In this document: piece after piece, positions 1-12,425 of the stretch
How the letters are laid out: every line of letters begins with the position of its first letter
Position numbering within the stretch: position 1 is the first letter of the stretch
Assembly (NCBI RefSeq): GCF_029168945.1
Contig: NC_083605.1
Coordinates: 21,713,280-21,777,279, forward strand
DNA: 64,000 nt
DNA from: Cannabis sativa
Taxonomy: Eukaryota > Streptophyta > Magnoliopsida > Rosales > Cannabaceae
Direction of reading: 5' to 3'
The notes under the pieces: generated by a model
Told to the model about the DNA's origin: nothing
Databases searched by the model: none
Seen by the model: only the letters and a program-made list of their open reading frames with translations
Made by a program: the position numbers and the translations under genes

Positions 1-196
1 TATAAGAAAAGGAATCTTCTTCCTTGTTCTTAAGTCAATACAAATAACGAGGATTACGCTATTACCGAACTGCTAAGGGCTGAACCTCTATAAAATTCTT
101 GTGTCTTATTATTGTTTTATTATAAATCTGTTACTACATGTCGTTTTATCACTTATAAAATAGACTCATTGTCGTTGGCTAAAAGCGAAGTCAACA
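1..196 (+). repeat. 3' end of Tat-type LTR (5' LTR, partial)
   Basis: The stretch ends in TCAACA and is followed at once by a primer-binding-like sequence and then a gag reading frame, the order expected at the right edge of a 5' LTR. It contains the AT-rich tail seen in such LTRs, including ATAAAATTCTTGTGTCTTA near 90-110. The left end lies outside the window. Assignment to the Tat lineage rests on the downstream gag and the integrase at 40149. Confidence 0.7.
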
Positions 197-217
197 TTTT
201 GGTGCTTTCATTGAGAG
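197..217 (+). other. Primer-binding region of Tat element
   Basis: TTTTGGTGCTTTCATTGAGAG directly abuts the LTR end. This sequence is a familiar signature after the 5' LTR of plant Tat-type gypsy elements. I did not match it to a specific tRNA. Confidence 0.55.
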
Positions 218-262
218 AAGGATCAGAAATCGCTCTTTATTCGACACTCAACCGCCAACGCG

Positions 263-1259
263 ATGGTGCAAACTCATAGAGGCCTGTATGACCCAGCAAA
301 TGCACAGATGCTGGATCCGACATTATAGGACCCAAGGAGTTCAAGGGTTCCGCCTGCTGTTAATCCCGGACAAACGGGAAGTGTGGTGAATGGTGAAACA
401 GCTCCTGTTACTGGAATTACGCCTGGTGTGCAAGAGACTGGGAATAACAGTTTCGCACCCAACCAGGGCATCCATAATATGACTGTTCCACCTGGAACCA
501 ACGCCCAGATGACCATCGGAGACCCAACCGAATTGCAAAATCTCTGTGACGCGCTCGGACTCATGCAAAGTCATAGCAACACCCAGCATCATGATCAGGA
601 TGAACTCCGTGCTGTAGTAAATCTCGCGTTTGACGAATAAAGGCGTATGTTCGCTTAATGGAGAGATAAAGAGATGGAGGCATTAAGGGCTCACCATGCA
701 GAGATCGAAGATCGTAGTCGGCAAGCCACCGTGCTGATACGAAGAGCCTACCAAATTGTAGGCCAGCAATCACCGAACGTCATTCCCCTGGGAGAAACGA
801 AGGATGACCCAACGATGAATACTTCCCAGACAATTAATGGTCAGTCGCCCAATCCCCAGTCACGAGTTTCGCTCGTGGGCCAAGCGGTAGGCGAGCAGAC
901 CTTGTCCGGTAATTCATCAGGAGCAGTCATACCTGATGGTTTCAACCAGGCTAAGGGCGTTATTCCACCTGTCAACCAAGCGAATCAATCGCTAAGGCAA
1001 CCAGGCTCTTCTGTGTTGGATAGGTTGGGAACAACCCACGGCCTAAGGAACGATCTAAACAGTAGAAGGGGAACAGACGAGCAGAATACTACAACGATCG
1101 TGCAGCCTGGAGCCCATACTCATATCCCCGCTCAGAGAGACGCTGACGTAATCCAAGTCGACCAGAATGCCGAGCAGGTCAGCCCAGCCGTACATGGCCA
1201 ACTTGAGTTAGACCGAGCTCGCGAAACTCCCTTCTCACCAGAGATCAATCTCCTGGCAC
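263..1259 (+). pseudogene. gag: Tat Ty3/gypsy gag, N-terminal part (decayed)
   Basis: The reading frame opens at ATG 263, 66 bases after the LTR end, and stays in one frame to 1259. It is broken by TAG at 326 and TAA at 638 and 656. The two TAA stops sit where CAA (Gln) would fit, so they look like C-to-T transitions. The product is hydrophilic and rich in Gln, Asn and Pro, typical of the poorly conserved Tat gag N-terminus. The frame runs into a solo LTR at 1260 and resumes after it at 3172 without loss, apart from the target duplication. The lineage call depends on the gag domain after the LTR and the integrase at 40149. Confidence 0.75.
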
Positions 1260-3166
1260 TGTTGGGTTTTATGCCCTAAATAAAACTCCAATTCAATGTA
1301 ATCCATTTTATTCAACATCAATAAAGAAACAAAAGTATTTTTCATTCATTTGTGTATGTTTTAGTTCATCTTATCAATTGCTTGTCTATTTGATTTATAA
1401 ATTCATCTGAAACCCTTTTCACATACTTGATCCTGTTTATTGTTTTGTCAACACATTGGAAAGTAAACATGACTATGTGAATAAAGATTCCTAGATTTAT
1501 CAGACACAGGGTTTTACTGATATGATAATCTACAACAGAGTTTACTTGCATTTGGTATAATGCTATGTTCTTTCCAGAGCATTGGTTAAAGTAAAGCTCA
1601 GGGTTGGTGCATGGAGTATGCATCGGAAGGGATTGATATTGAACTTTGAACTAGATTTAATCAAACTTACCGTAATGTCTATTCAAGTCAATATCGCCTA
1701 GTTGACACTAGATCAAATGATCTAAATCCTGATATGATTAGGCTCAATCTCAAGAGTGTTATTCGTGTTCTTTGATTTGTTAGTTAAGCCTACTTTTGGG
1801 TCAGGGTGATACGTACATTTTGGGAACACGGTAGTGCAATTGAGTGGGAGCGCTAACATAAATATGGAATCTATAACTTCTATCTGGCAAATAGAAAGTA
1901 AAGGATGATTTCCTTCGAGCTTGACCAAACGAAAATAAATGGTGGAGTACTCATTTCACATAGCTGAAATATCATTTATACGGGGTTAAGTTTTTTAAGG
2001 ATAAAATACATTGTAGGGTGTTACGGTAATCTAATCCCTTTACAGTGTAGATCATTCATATAGAGGATCATTGATCAAATTAGGATTATAACAATGGATA
2101 ACTAATGACGTGTCTATATGAAGGAACATATAGAGCGTTCTATATACTGAGAGTGCAATTCTAAGTTCTATGCGTGGATTCAACGAAGAATTAATAAGTC
2201 AGTGAATTTAGGTTATAAATTCTTGATCTGCTTATTGGAAGCTCGGTTATATAGACCCATGGTCCCCCCACTAGTTGAGATAATATTACTTGTAAGACTC
2301 ATTTAATTAGTTTTGATTAATCAATTATAATTCTCAAATTAGACTATGTCTATTTGTGAATTTTTCACTAAGTAAGGGCGAAATTGTAAAGAAAGAGTTT
2401 TTAGGGCGTATTTGTTAATTAAGATACTTTGTATGGTTCAATTAATAAATGTGATAAATGACAATATTTTTTAATAATTATTTATAGTTATTAAATAGTT
2501 AGAATTGGCATTTAAATGGTTAAATTTGAAAATTGGCGTTTTTGAGAAAATGAGATGCAGAAATGATAAAACAGCAAAATTGTAGAAAGTGAGGCCCAAA
2601 TCCATAATGCCATGGCCGGCCACTTTTGTAGGGATTATCATCTGATATTTTCATTATTTTAATGCCAAATAATTCAAGCCTAACCCTATGTGGTATGCTA
2701 TAAATAGATAGTGAGGGCTTCAGGAAATTTACACTTTCACATCTTGTTTCCTTCAGAGAAAAACCTAAGCGTTCTCTCTCTAAACCTAGCCGCCACCTTC
2801 ACCCTAATCTTCTTCCTTGAATAGTTTCGAACCTCTTAGTGATAGAGTAGTGCCCACACACAGCAAGTGATACCTCAATCATAGTGAGGAAGATCGTGAA
2901 GAAAGACTTACAACAAGAAGGAGATTTAACACTAAAGAAAGGAGAGAAAAAGATCCAGGTTCAAATCTTGATAATACTCTGCGACAGAAAGGATACAAGG
3001 GTTAGAGATCTGAACGGAAGGAGACATTTTATTCTGCTGCACCCAATGTAAGGTTTCTCATACTTTATAAGTGTTTAATTTATAATCGTTTTAGAAGTTC
3101 ATATTTAGGGTGTTAATCAACATACTTGTGAGTAGATCTAAGATCCTGGTAAAATAATTTCCAACA
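1260..3166 (+). mobile_element. Solo LTR of the 1.9 kb copia family
   Basis: The LTR starts TGTTGGGTTTTATGCCC and ends TAATTTCCAACA, the same ends as the LTRs of copies A, B and C. Flanks are GGCAC (1255-1259) and GCCAC (3167-3171), a five-base target duplication with one mismatch. No internal region is present, so LTR-LTR recombination probably removed it. A TATA box (TATAAATA, 2699-2706) marks the U3 promoter. It interrupts the Tat gag: joining 1259 to 3172 restores the frame. Confidence 0.9.
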
Positions 3167-3171
3167 GCCAC

Positions 3172-3910
3172 TGCCTCACAAGTTAAAAATGCCAACGTGG
3201 AAGATGTATACTCGGAGAGAAGATCCTCTTTCCCATCTCAAGTATTTTGAGATTCAAATGGATTTACAAGGACTACGGGGGGATGTATGCTGCAAAATCT
3301 TCCCCGCCACTCTGTCGGAAGCCGCACAGCAATGGTATTTCAAGTTGGCTCCTAGAAAGTTTAGTTCATGGAAAACCTTTTCTTCGGAATTCCATGCGCA
3401 ATTCTCTTCCTCGCGTCAGCTCCCATTTCTTTTGGGAGATTTGGTCGAAGTAAAGCAACGACCAGGCGAGCCACTCCGGGCATACATTAGCAGATTCATG
3501 ACGGAGTCACAGAAGCGACCAAAGTTTCGCGGGTAACCGAGGATGGAAAGTTATGTGCGATAATAGGAGCATTGATGTCCTTGGTGAACTATGGAAGGAT
3601 ATAAGGAAGAACGGGCTGGTAGACTTAATGAGTGATTTCCTTGACCGAGCCGAAGGCTTCATCAAGCTCGAATAAGCCATTCAACGAGCAGAAGGTGAGC
3701 AAAAGCTAGGCAAAACGAAGGCTCCTTCAACTGGAACATCCGCCCAACTTTCCAACTATTCCAAAAATTCAAGTGGCAAGCGTTCAAGCAACAACCACAA
3801 GCAAGGAAACAGGAAAAAAAGGAAGGTTCACCGATAAATCCGGACAGACTCCCCGTGATCATGCCAAACACACAACATTCACCGATAAATCTGGGCAGAC
3901 TCCTCGTGAT
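3172..3910 (+). pseudogene. gag: Tat gag, Retrotrans_gag domain (decayed)
   Basis: The clearest part (3189-3536) reads MPTWKMYTRREDPLSHLKYF, then AAQQWYFKLAP, FSSEFHAQF and LRAYISRFM. These are landmarks of the Retrotrans_gag domain in plant gypsy elements. TAA at 3534 follows a likely frameshift near 3515-3530; the next frame continues with VTEDGKLCAIIGALMS. The 3' portion (3690-3900) encodes a basic tail with a duplicated TDKSGQTPRD motif (about 3832-3866 and 3883-3910). Protease, RT and RNase H do not follow; the sequence passes straight into a Cassandra LTR. Confidence 0.85.
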
Positions 3911-4028
3911 TGTGACAGTCGGTAGTCCCGTGATCCGTGAGGGGAAATATCGAGTAAGTTGTGCAATCCTACATTGCCTAAGGAAGGTCAAGTGTGATGA
4001 TTCTGAGGCTGTGTAGGTATGGGACTAC
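3911..4028 (+). mobile_element. Cassandra LTR 1, first segment
   Basis: Starts TGTGACAGTCGGTAGTCCC and matches the beginnings of the two other Cassandra LTRs at 39392 and 39706. It stops at GGGACTAC, where minus-strand copia copy A is inserted, and continues at 28873 (ACTACACAG) and again at 39282. Summing the three pieces without target duplications gives about 432 bp, close to the 440 bp of LTR 3. No clear Cassandra target duplication is visible at the outer edges (GTGAT left, TCCCC right). Confidence 0.8.
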
Positions 4029-5913
4029 TGTTGGAAATTATTTTACCAGGATCTTAGATCTACTCACAAGTATGTTGATTAACACCCTAAATATGAACTT
4101 TCTAAAACGATAAAATAAACACATATAAAGTTTAGGAAACCTTACATTGGGTGCAGCGGAATAATATGACTCCTTCCGTTCAGATATCTAGCCCTTGATT
4201 CCTTTCTGTAGCAGAGCATTATCAATATCAGAACCTGGATCTCTTTCTCTGATTCTTTAGTGCTGAAACTCCTTCTTGCTGAAAGTCTTTCTTCACGATC
4301 TTCCTCACTATGATTGAGGTATCACTTGCTGTGTGTGGGCACTACTTCTAACACTAAGAATTTCGAAATTTCAATGAAGAAGAAAGAGGAGAAGAGGTCG
4401 GCCAAAGATAGGGAGAGAGAGAGGCTCAGTTTTTTCTGAATCATAAGTGTAATTTTCCTGAAGCCTTCACTATCTATTTATAGCATTCCACTAGGGTTAG
4501 GTTTGAATTATTTGGCATTAAAATAATGAAAATATCAGTCTAAATTGCCTACAAAAGTGGCCGGCCCTATACAAGTGGATTTGGGCCTCACTTTTTGTAA
4601 TTTTGCAGTTTTATCTTTTCTGCATCTGATTTTCTCAAAAACGCCAATTTTCTAATTCAACCATTTAAATGTCAATTCTAACTATTTAATAACTATAAAT
4701 AATTATTAAATAATATTTTCATTTATCATATTTATTAATTGAACCATACAAAGTATCATAATTAACAAATATGCCCCTAAAACTCTTTCTTTACAATTTC
4801 TCCCTTACTTAGTGAAAAATTCTCAAATAGACATAGTCTAATTTTGAGAATTATAATTGATTAATCAAAACCAATTATATGAGTCTTACAAGCAATATTA
4901 TCTCAACTAGTGCGGGGACCATGGGTCTATATAACCGAGCTTCCAATAAGTAGATCAAGAATTTATTACTAAAATTCATTAATTTATTAATTCTTTGTTG
5001 AATCCACGCATAGAACTTAGAATCGCACTCTCAGTATATAGAATGCTCTATATGTTCCACCATATAGACACATCATTAGTTATCCATTGTTATAATCCTA
5101 ATTTGATCAATGATCCTCTATATGAATGATCTACACTGTAAAGGGATTAAATTACCGTTACACCCTACAATGTATTTAATCCTTAAAACACTTAACCCCG
5201 TATAAATGATATTTCAACTTATGTGAAATGAGATCTCCATCATTTATATTCGTTTGGTCAAGCTCGAAGGAGATCATCCTTTACTTACTATTCACCAGAT
5301 AGAAGCTAAGGATTCCATGTTTATGATAGCGCTCCCACTCAATTGCGCTACCGTGTTCCCAAAATGTACGTATCACCCTGACCCAAAAGTAGGCTTAACT
5401 AACAAATCAAAGAACACGAATAGCCTCTCGAGATTGAGCCTAATCATAACAGGATTAAGATCATTTGATCTAGGATCAACTAGGCGATATTGACTTGAAT
5501 AGATATTACGGTAAGTTTAATAAATCTAAGTCAAAGTTCAATATCGGTCCCTTCCGATGCATACTCCATGCATCCAACCTGAGCTTTACTTTAACCGATT
5601 CTCTGGAAAGAACATAGCATTTCTCCAAATGCAAGTAAACTCTTGTTGTAGATTATCATATCAGTAAAACCCTGTGTCTGATAAATCTAGGAAACTTTAT
5701 TCACATAGTCATATTTACTTTCCAATGTGTTGACAGCACAATAAACAGGATCAAGTATGTGAAAAGGATTTCAGATGAATTCATACATTATGTACATATA
5801 ATCATGAAATAAATCATGAGAACCATGCAACATTAAATATTATTTCTGATCTATATTAATAAGTAAATCTGATTATATTGAAATGAGTTTTATTTAGGGC
5901 ATAAAACCCAACA
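4029..5913 (-). repeat. Copy A 3' LTR
   Basis: On the plus strand it starts TGTTGGAAATTATTTTACC and ends GCATAAAACCCAACA, the reverse complement of the family ends. The TATA box on the minus strand is at 4475-4482 (TATTTATA on plus). The PPT follows at 5914, which fixes this as the 3' LTR. Confidence 0.92.
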
Positions 5914-5928
5914 AACTCCCACTTGCAC
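5914..5928 (-). other. Polypurine tract of copy A
   Basis: The minus strand reads GTGCAAGTGGGAGTT directly before the LTR. The same tract precedes the 3' LTRs of copies B and C (37381-37391 and 51321-51331). Confidence 0.85.
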
Positions 5929-8387
5929 TAATATAAAACAAAATGTGCATTTCAAATAATCTCAACACCTTGATATACAAATCAAGTGTAGTAGTAGTAA
6001 ACTCCTCGTAATAGGATCTGAAAGGTTGAATTAAACACAACCTTTCCTCCACTATTACTCTTCCTTAATCACAAAATCATTTATAATGTGAAATTCCTCT
6101 CTATATGTCTACTCTCTTGGGATACTGGGTTCTATACCTTTGGCAACTACTTCTTGGTTATTCAGGAAGTAACAGTTGTAGTTAAGGCAATTTGGAATGG
6201 CGCCAAAGATGTATAGAACTTTCCTTAGACTGAATAAGTACCTTTCCTGCAACTTTAACATTCAGTCCCTTTCTGGTAGACGTAGAGACTTCAGATAGGT
6301 TTTTACACTTTTCCAAAATCACTATTCCACCCCCAGAGTAATCACCATCTTATTTGAAAGATTTTCTAGCACAAAGGCAAATTTCAAAATCTGATGTGGT
6401 GTAGTCTAAGAGTTTTAAACACACCCTTATAGACTAACATATAGTGCCTCTTCTTAATCTTAAGATTTACTTGATTGTCTTCCAATGTTCTTCTCCTGGA
6501 TTAATCTGATACCTACTCATTACTCCCACTCAACAGTAGGTGTCTGGTCTAAGGCATACAAAAGCATATCTAAGACCTCTCACTGTTGATTTAAGAAATT
6601 CTTTCATGGCTTTATCTTTTCTGGAATAGTTGAGACTTTTCCTTAGATAAATAAAATCTATGCCTAAGAAGTTGTGAAGCTTCTATAGATTTCTATTAGA
6701 AAGAAAATGCTTCAGCATCTTACTAAAGTAAGTTGTTTGCATTAGAGTAAGTAATTACCAGGTATACCACAAGCCATAGGTTTAGATAAACTCAAACCTA
6801 TAATACTAGGAACAGGAAGTTTGTTAAGTCCATAGAATAGACTTATTAACTAAAATTTCCTTTTATGTCCTTGTAATAGAAAACTTTAGGTTATTCCATG
6901 TGAATGGATTAAACCATAGTTCTATTGGCTTTTCTTCTTAGTTTCTTATCTTGACAATCCATTACTTGTTTAAACTCACAATTGATTTTAATCACTAGTG
7001 TCTTCCAAATCATAAGAAGGTGAGTTCCTAGAAACTCAACCACTACGACAAGGTACCGTGAATTATGTCTAAGAAAACTAAATGGTATTAACCTCTTTGG
7101 TTGTGACAAGACAACAGAGGCAATGGGATCATCATATGTCATATAAGATGATAGAACACTTTTGGAATCTAGAAAAAAAGTATCTCCTTTATTTGCTACT
7201 TTATTTTCAGACTTAGTCATTTTCTTAGAAAAGTAGTATTTGTTTGAACAAACACTTTCTTATCTATTGACAATGGGATGGTCCACCCCTAATCACTTAG
7301 AATAGCTAACAAACCATGGTTAACAGTTCTAGCTTTTCTTAAGATTTTGATTAGGTCATCCATGAATCTAGTAATGATTTACATTAAGTACCCAACCATT
7401 ACATCATTCTGAAATTGTATTACCATAGAAGGATTTAGGCAACGACTTGTAACTAATCATCAATATGCAAATCGAAATTTCTGGGGAGGTAAGTTTGGAT
7501 ATAATTCAAGAATCAAATTAATGATCTTTGAACTGCATATCAACTAACTATTTCTCCACCCCTATCAGTTCGCAAGATCTTTAACCACTTACCTTAATGG
7601 TGTTTCACCATTGCTAGAAATTAATAAAATTTTTAAACATTTCCAATTTCTTTGCATAAGGTATAATCTAGAGTGATCGTTTTAAGAATACAATGAAAAA
7701 CTCATATCCACCCCTGAATGTACATCCATCTGCGAATGAGATGAACTACTTTCAGTGGATATAGGCATATTAACTCTTTGCAGAGATTGATCTTGTCAAA
7801 ACCACTATGAACAAGATACAAATGCCATAGATTAATAAAAATGTGGTTGTGTCTTTTTGATGACTTAGGTATAGTTACATCAAAGAGTTCTTAGAATAGT
7901 GCAAGTGGATCCTGGTCACAGAATACTAAACTCATATTCCATACTTTAATATACAGTTTTGAATCCATTAATAGAAGATGGATATTAAACACTTGAAAGT
8001 GTAACTGCATTGTATTCTGGAATTAGAAATATAAAAAAATTTCTGTTTGGATTCTAAAATTAAAGTCAAAGACTTAATTTATACCAAATAAAATGAGTAA
8101 TTCTATCTCGGACCACAACTACTAATTTAACTCTAAGTCAGATTTGCCCATAAAGTAGGAGATTTTTTAAGATTGAGGATTTATACCAATTGGGAATAGA
8201 ATTTCGGGATTATAATCATATGCGTCATTTAATTTCTTAAGAGAAAATATAGAATGACATGAAATGATTTATAGACCATTCATCCAATGATATGTTATTG
8301 AGCTAAGAGGAATTAGGATAATTTTGTTGTTTAAATAAGAATCCAACGATGCTTCGATTAGCGAAAGTCAAAGTAATCTTATTTATA
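5929..8387 (-). pseudogene. Gutted copia pol remnant (copy A)
   Basis: Decayed minus-strand coding sequence. Recognisable pieces in element order are: DRGGE-like integrase text (about 7551-7566); DKKVFVQTNT (about 7230-7259) from the integrase C-terminal region; KRLIPFSFLRHNSRYLVV (about 7050-7120), equivalent to the RRSxRxxxxPxRY boundary of copia polyproteins; and SRYQINPGEEHWKT (about 6472-6520) from RNase H. The RT core with its YVDD motif is absent. Copies B and C lack the same parts. The segment ends at 8387 against the Tekay element. Confidence 0.75.
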
Positions 8388-10189
8388 GCCGCAGTGGTTT
8401 TTGCACTGAAGATTTGGCGGCATTACCTGTATGGAGAGAAGTGTGAGATCTATACCGACCATAAGAGTCTCAAGTATTTCTTTACTCAGAAAGATTTGAA
8501 CATGAGACAAAGGCGTTGGTTGGAATTAGTGAAGGATTATGATTGTGAGATCCTGTATCATCCCGGAAAAGCCAATGTAGTGGCCGATGCCCTGAGCAGA
8601 AAGGGTCCCGGGCAAGTAGCTAGCATGGTTCAGATCTCACCTCAGCTAGCAGAGGATATGGTTAGATCCAGCATTGAGTTTGTGGTAGGTCAGCTTCACA
8701 ACTTAACGCTGCAATCTGATCTGTTAGAAAGAATAAAAGTCGCTCAGATGACAGATCCGGAGTTAGTGAAGATCCGAGATGAGGTATTGGCTGGTCAAGC
8801 CAAAGACTTTTCGATGTCAGATAGTGGGATGCTTTTGTATAAAGCCAGGGTTTGTGTTCCGGACAGTGCGGAACTTAGAAATGAGATCTTTGAGGAGGCT
8901 CATTCTACTCCATATTCTCTGCATCCCGGCACCACCAAGATGTACCAAGATTTGAAACCGTACTTCTGGTGGAACGGTATGAAGAAGAATTTGGTAGAAT
9001 TCGTATCGAGATGCCTCACTTGTCAGCAGATCAAGGCTGAACATCAGAGACCCGAGGGGTTGTTGCGGCCTCTAACCCTACCGGAATGGAAATGGGAGGA
9101 TATTACGATGGATTTTGTGGTCGGGTTACCTAGGACCACGGGTATGCATGATTCCATGCTGGGTAGTGGTGGACCGGATTTACGAAATCTGCTCATTTTC
9201 TCGCCGGTCGGAACAACGATTCTGAGTGGATCGGTTGGCGAGGAGTTATATGTCGGGGAGATAGTGAGACTTCACGGGGTACCGAAGTCTATAGTTTCGG
9301 ACGGTGGATCCGAAATTCACCTCCAAATTTTGGCAAAGTTTGCAACGGGCAATGGGTACAAAGCTAAAATTCGGTACGGCATTCCATCCTCGGACGGATG
9401 GTCGGTCAGAAAGGACAATTCGGATATTGGAGGATATGTTGAGAGCTGTGTTATGGACTTTGAGGGTTCATGGAGTAAATATCTACCGTTGATAGAATTT
9501 TCGTACAACAACGAGTTATCGCAGTACGATAGGGATGGCTCCCTATGAACTGTTGTACGGTAGGAAATGTAGATCCCCTATCCACTGGGATGAGACGGGG
9601 GAGAGGAAATACCTAGGTCCAGAGTCAGTTCAGCGGACCAATGAGGCGATAGAGAAGATAAAAGCTAGAATGCTTGCCTCACAGAGCAGACAGAAGAGTT
9701 ACGCAGATCCGAAACGCAGAGATGTTGAGTTCCAAGTAGGGGAACATGTGTTTTTACGAGTATCTCCGATGAAGGGGATTAAACGTTTCGGGAAAAGAGG
9801 CAAGTTATGCCCTAGATTTACAGGACCTTTCGAGATTCTCGAGAAGATAGGTCAAGTGGCATATCGGTTAGCATTGCCTCCAGCCTTATCAGCAGTGCAC
9901 AACGTATTCCATGTCTCAATGTTGAGAAAATACGTTTCAGACCCCTCTCATATACTCAGTTATGAGAGTCTTCGGCTCGGCCGGACATGTCATATGAGGA
10001 ACGACGGTGCAGATCCTGGATAGAAAGGATAAAGTCCTTCGGAATAAGACCATAGCATTGGTCAAGGTTCTCTGGAGAAACAGCAAGGTGGAGGAAGCCA
10101 CCTGAGAGCTAGAGTCAGATATGAGAGCTCAATATCCAGAGTTATTCAGGTTAGATTTCGGGGACGAAATCCTTTTAAGGGGGGAATAG
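8386..10189 (+). pseudogene. pol: Tekay RNase H-integrase-chromodomain, copy 1 (5' truncated)
   Basis: Begins inside RNase H ([20 protein letters not shown], then [20 protein letters not shown] and [15 protein letters not shown]). Integrase follows: H of the HHCC finger in [23 protein letters not shown], and the catalytic core from [16 protein letters not shown]. Frame is lost around 9155-9540 and again near 9960-10010. Those positions coincide with CAG/CTG sites where copy 2 reads cleanly. The C-terminal part has the GPFEILEKIGQVAYRLALPP and HNVFHVSMLRKY motifs of chromovirus integrases. The chromodomain-like end has TGA (10102-10104) where Trp is expected, then a final TAG at 10187-10189 beside the PPT. 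Confidence 0.9.
10177..10189 (+). other. Polypurine tract, Tekay copy 1
   Basis: AAGGGGGGAATAG overlaps the last pol codons and lies one base before the LTR start. The same tract lies at 17374-17386 before the second LTR. Confidence 0.85.
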
Positions 10190-11310
10190 TTGTGAAGCCC
10201 GCTTAGTTAATTTGGAAATTAGCAGTTGTTTATGTTTAATTATGAAATTATTTATAGCTATTTAAATAATTTATTACTGTTATTTATGGAATTCAGAAAA
10301 TGCATGATTATGTCATCAGTAGCTTTTATATTTTGCATTTCCGGTGTCCGGTATTTTGGAACTCGGCGTTTGGCTCAGTAGAAATCACAACTTAGTATGT
10401 TAGTAATTTGGGGACGGGTTTTAGACATTGGGAATGTCGGGAATGGCCGGGAATTTAGAATTTCCCAAAAATACCCCTTTAGTATGATTTATGTGATTTT
10501 ATGGTGGAGGGGCAAAATGGTCTTTTTGCCCCATTAGTGTTTTGTCTTTTGTGGCTTTATGAAATGGAAAAATAAATGTTTATTTTATTATTACATGGCT
10601 GAAATAAAATGAGTAATGTGATTTATATTCTTCTTTTCTTAAAATTCAACACTTAGTCAAATTTTAAAAGGAATTTTCAAAACACTCAAGCTCTCTCTCT
10701 CTCCCTCTTTTCGGCCAAGGCTTGGCTGTGCAAGGGCTGGGTTTTGCTTGGTGATTTCAAGTGGTTTAGCTAGATCAAAGTGAATTTTCATTGAGGTATT
10801 TCTTGGCTTTAATTTCTTACCTTGTTTTTCTTGAAATTTATGATGAAAATGGGTGTTGCATGCTTGAATCTTTGATGTTGTTCTTTGATTATTATTGTTG
10901 TTGTTCTTTGTTTAAATGTTGAAATAATTAGGTTTAATGAGATTGTATAGCATGCTTGAATCCTTGTTCTAGTTGGTTAAATGCTTATGTGAAAAAGTTA
11001 TGAATTTTTGAAAGAAATGGTTCATTTTGTTTCTGTGAAGTTGTTGAATGTTCTTGTGTGTTTTCAGAAGCTTATTCTTGCTTAGTTGAGTAGAATTAAC
11101 TAGGTTAGGATGCATGTTAGTGGATTTAACCAAGTTTGAGTTTTGGAACTCAAAGCTTGGTCTTTAATGGTGATTTTTGTATATGTGTTTTCTGGGTTAG
11201 TTTGATGCCTTGGATATGTTCTAGGGATAGTTTAGAACAGTCCGGAAAGTTTGGGACCAATTGGGGTTGAATTGGTCGAGTTATGAGATTTTTAGTTGGC
11301 TGCTGCGAGG

Positions 11311-11378
11311 AACCGGAATTCGGTTGTGCATCCGGATTCCGGATGAGGGTTCGATAATTCCCGAACCGGAATTCGGTT
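11311..11378 (+). repeat. GC-rich palindrome cluster in Tekay LTR
   Basis: Contains AACCGGAATTCGGTT twice (11311-11325, 11364-11378) and ATCCGGATTCCGGAT (11330-11344, 7-base arms). In the other LTR the first copy reads AACCGGAATTCCGGTT (18511-18526), a perfect 16-base palindrome. Confidence 0.7.
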
Positions 11379-11931
11379 GGGCAACCGTCTGTAGGTTGGG
11401 GAATTTTTCCGAACCCTAGTTTTCCTCGTTTTTAGGTTTTTAGGGGTATTGCCATGCTTTTTATCGATAGGGAAACTTTTAGTTCCAAGTTTTAGTCCCC
11501 GGGAAGTGATTTAGCGTGTCACTTATAGCGTTGTGATTTTTATGGTTTAGGAGCCAGTAATTCGCCACTCAGCTTCAGTTCCAGTCAGGTTGACCGGCAC
11601 ACCTGAAATCGGAATCCAGGTAAGATTAGTATAAACAGTATGCATATGTAGATTACATGTTTAGCGTGCATGTAGGAAGCCTGCTAGATTACATTAGTCA
11701 TGTATTTAGGCTTCGAACCATCCAACCCTGTCACGTCGGTACGAGTGGAGTATGACCGGCGGCGGAGTATGGCCAGGTTCGGCCGATCAGTCGACACTTG
11801 GTTGGTGGTTCGGTGCTATTGACCTATCCCGTCGGTACGGTGGAGTATGACCAGCGGCGGAGTATGACCGGTTCGGCCGATCGGGAGGATACTTGTCAAT
11901 AGTACCGTCCCCGAACGTTCAAAACTCGGTA

Positions 11932-12010
11932 CCATGTTGGACATGGCGGTAGTGGCTCGGTACCATGTTGGACATGGCGATGGCGGGACTCGGTATCGTG
12001 TTGGACACGG
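11932..12010 (+). repeat. Three tandem hairpin repeats in Tekay LTR
   Basis: Units at 11932-11946, 11963-11977 and 11996-12010 are CCATGTTGGACATGG (twice) and TCGTGTTGGACACGG. Each is a 5 bp stem around the loop TTGGA. The third unit swaps an A-T pair for G-C on both arms. The other LTR has the same set at 19128-19142, 19159-19173 and 19192-19206. Confidence 0.7.
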
Positions 12011-12425
12011 CGATTAGTTATGTATGATATTATTATGCTTTTCTTGCGAGTCCGTCGACTCACGGTTTATGTCCATGTGTAGGTAAAGGCAAGGCTATAG
12101 GCGATGGACCGTGAGCGAGCTTATGAGATTGTACATGTCGGGGCGGTTAGGCTGGAGCGTACGATCCTCGGGACGACAAGGCTGAGATTTTTGTAACTGT
12201 CGTTAGACGACTTTTATTTTGATGTAATAGTTAAACAGTTAAACTTTTTGTAAATATTTTTATAATCGGGATCCCGAGTCTTTTGTAATATGTTTTACAA
12301 GTTTAATCAAAAAAGCAAAATTTTAATTAATCACGTTTTTCCATAAACCTCGTTGATTAGCAACGAGCTGCACAGTACGTTTAAAAATCACGTAATACGC
12401 CTAAGGTAGTTAGGGTGTTACAATT

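Larger units (their letters stand above)
10191..12422 (+). repeat. Tekay LTR (central, shared)
   Basis: 2232 bp from TGTGAAGCCCGCTTAG to GGGTGTTACA. It is preceded by the PPT of copy 1 and followed by a PBS, so it serves as 3' LTR of one unit and 5' LTR of the next. It contains GC-rich palindromes near 11311-11378, two approximate 90 bp repeats with GTCGGTACG and GGAGTATGACC near 11735-11885, and three short hairpin repeats at 11932-12010. It is nearly identical to 17388-19620, with differences mainly at CAG/CTG. Confidence 0.92.

Noticed and set aside
5254..5493. A 68-79 codon ORF recurring antisense in nearly every copia LTR (also 1722-1928, 22974-23213, 29578-29817, 43000-43212, 51781-51996).
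   Set aside because: It opens with TTG, not ATG. Its C-terminus changes frame between subfamilies and it is broken in the solo LTR at 53498. Similarity follows from LTR identity.
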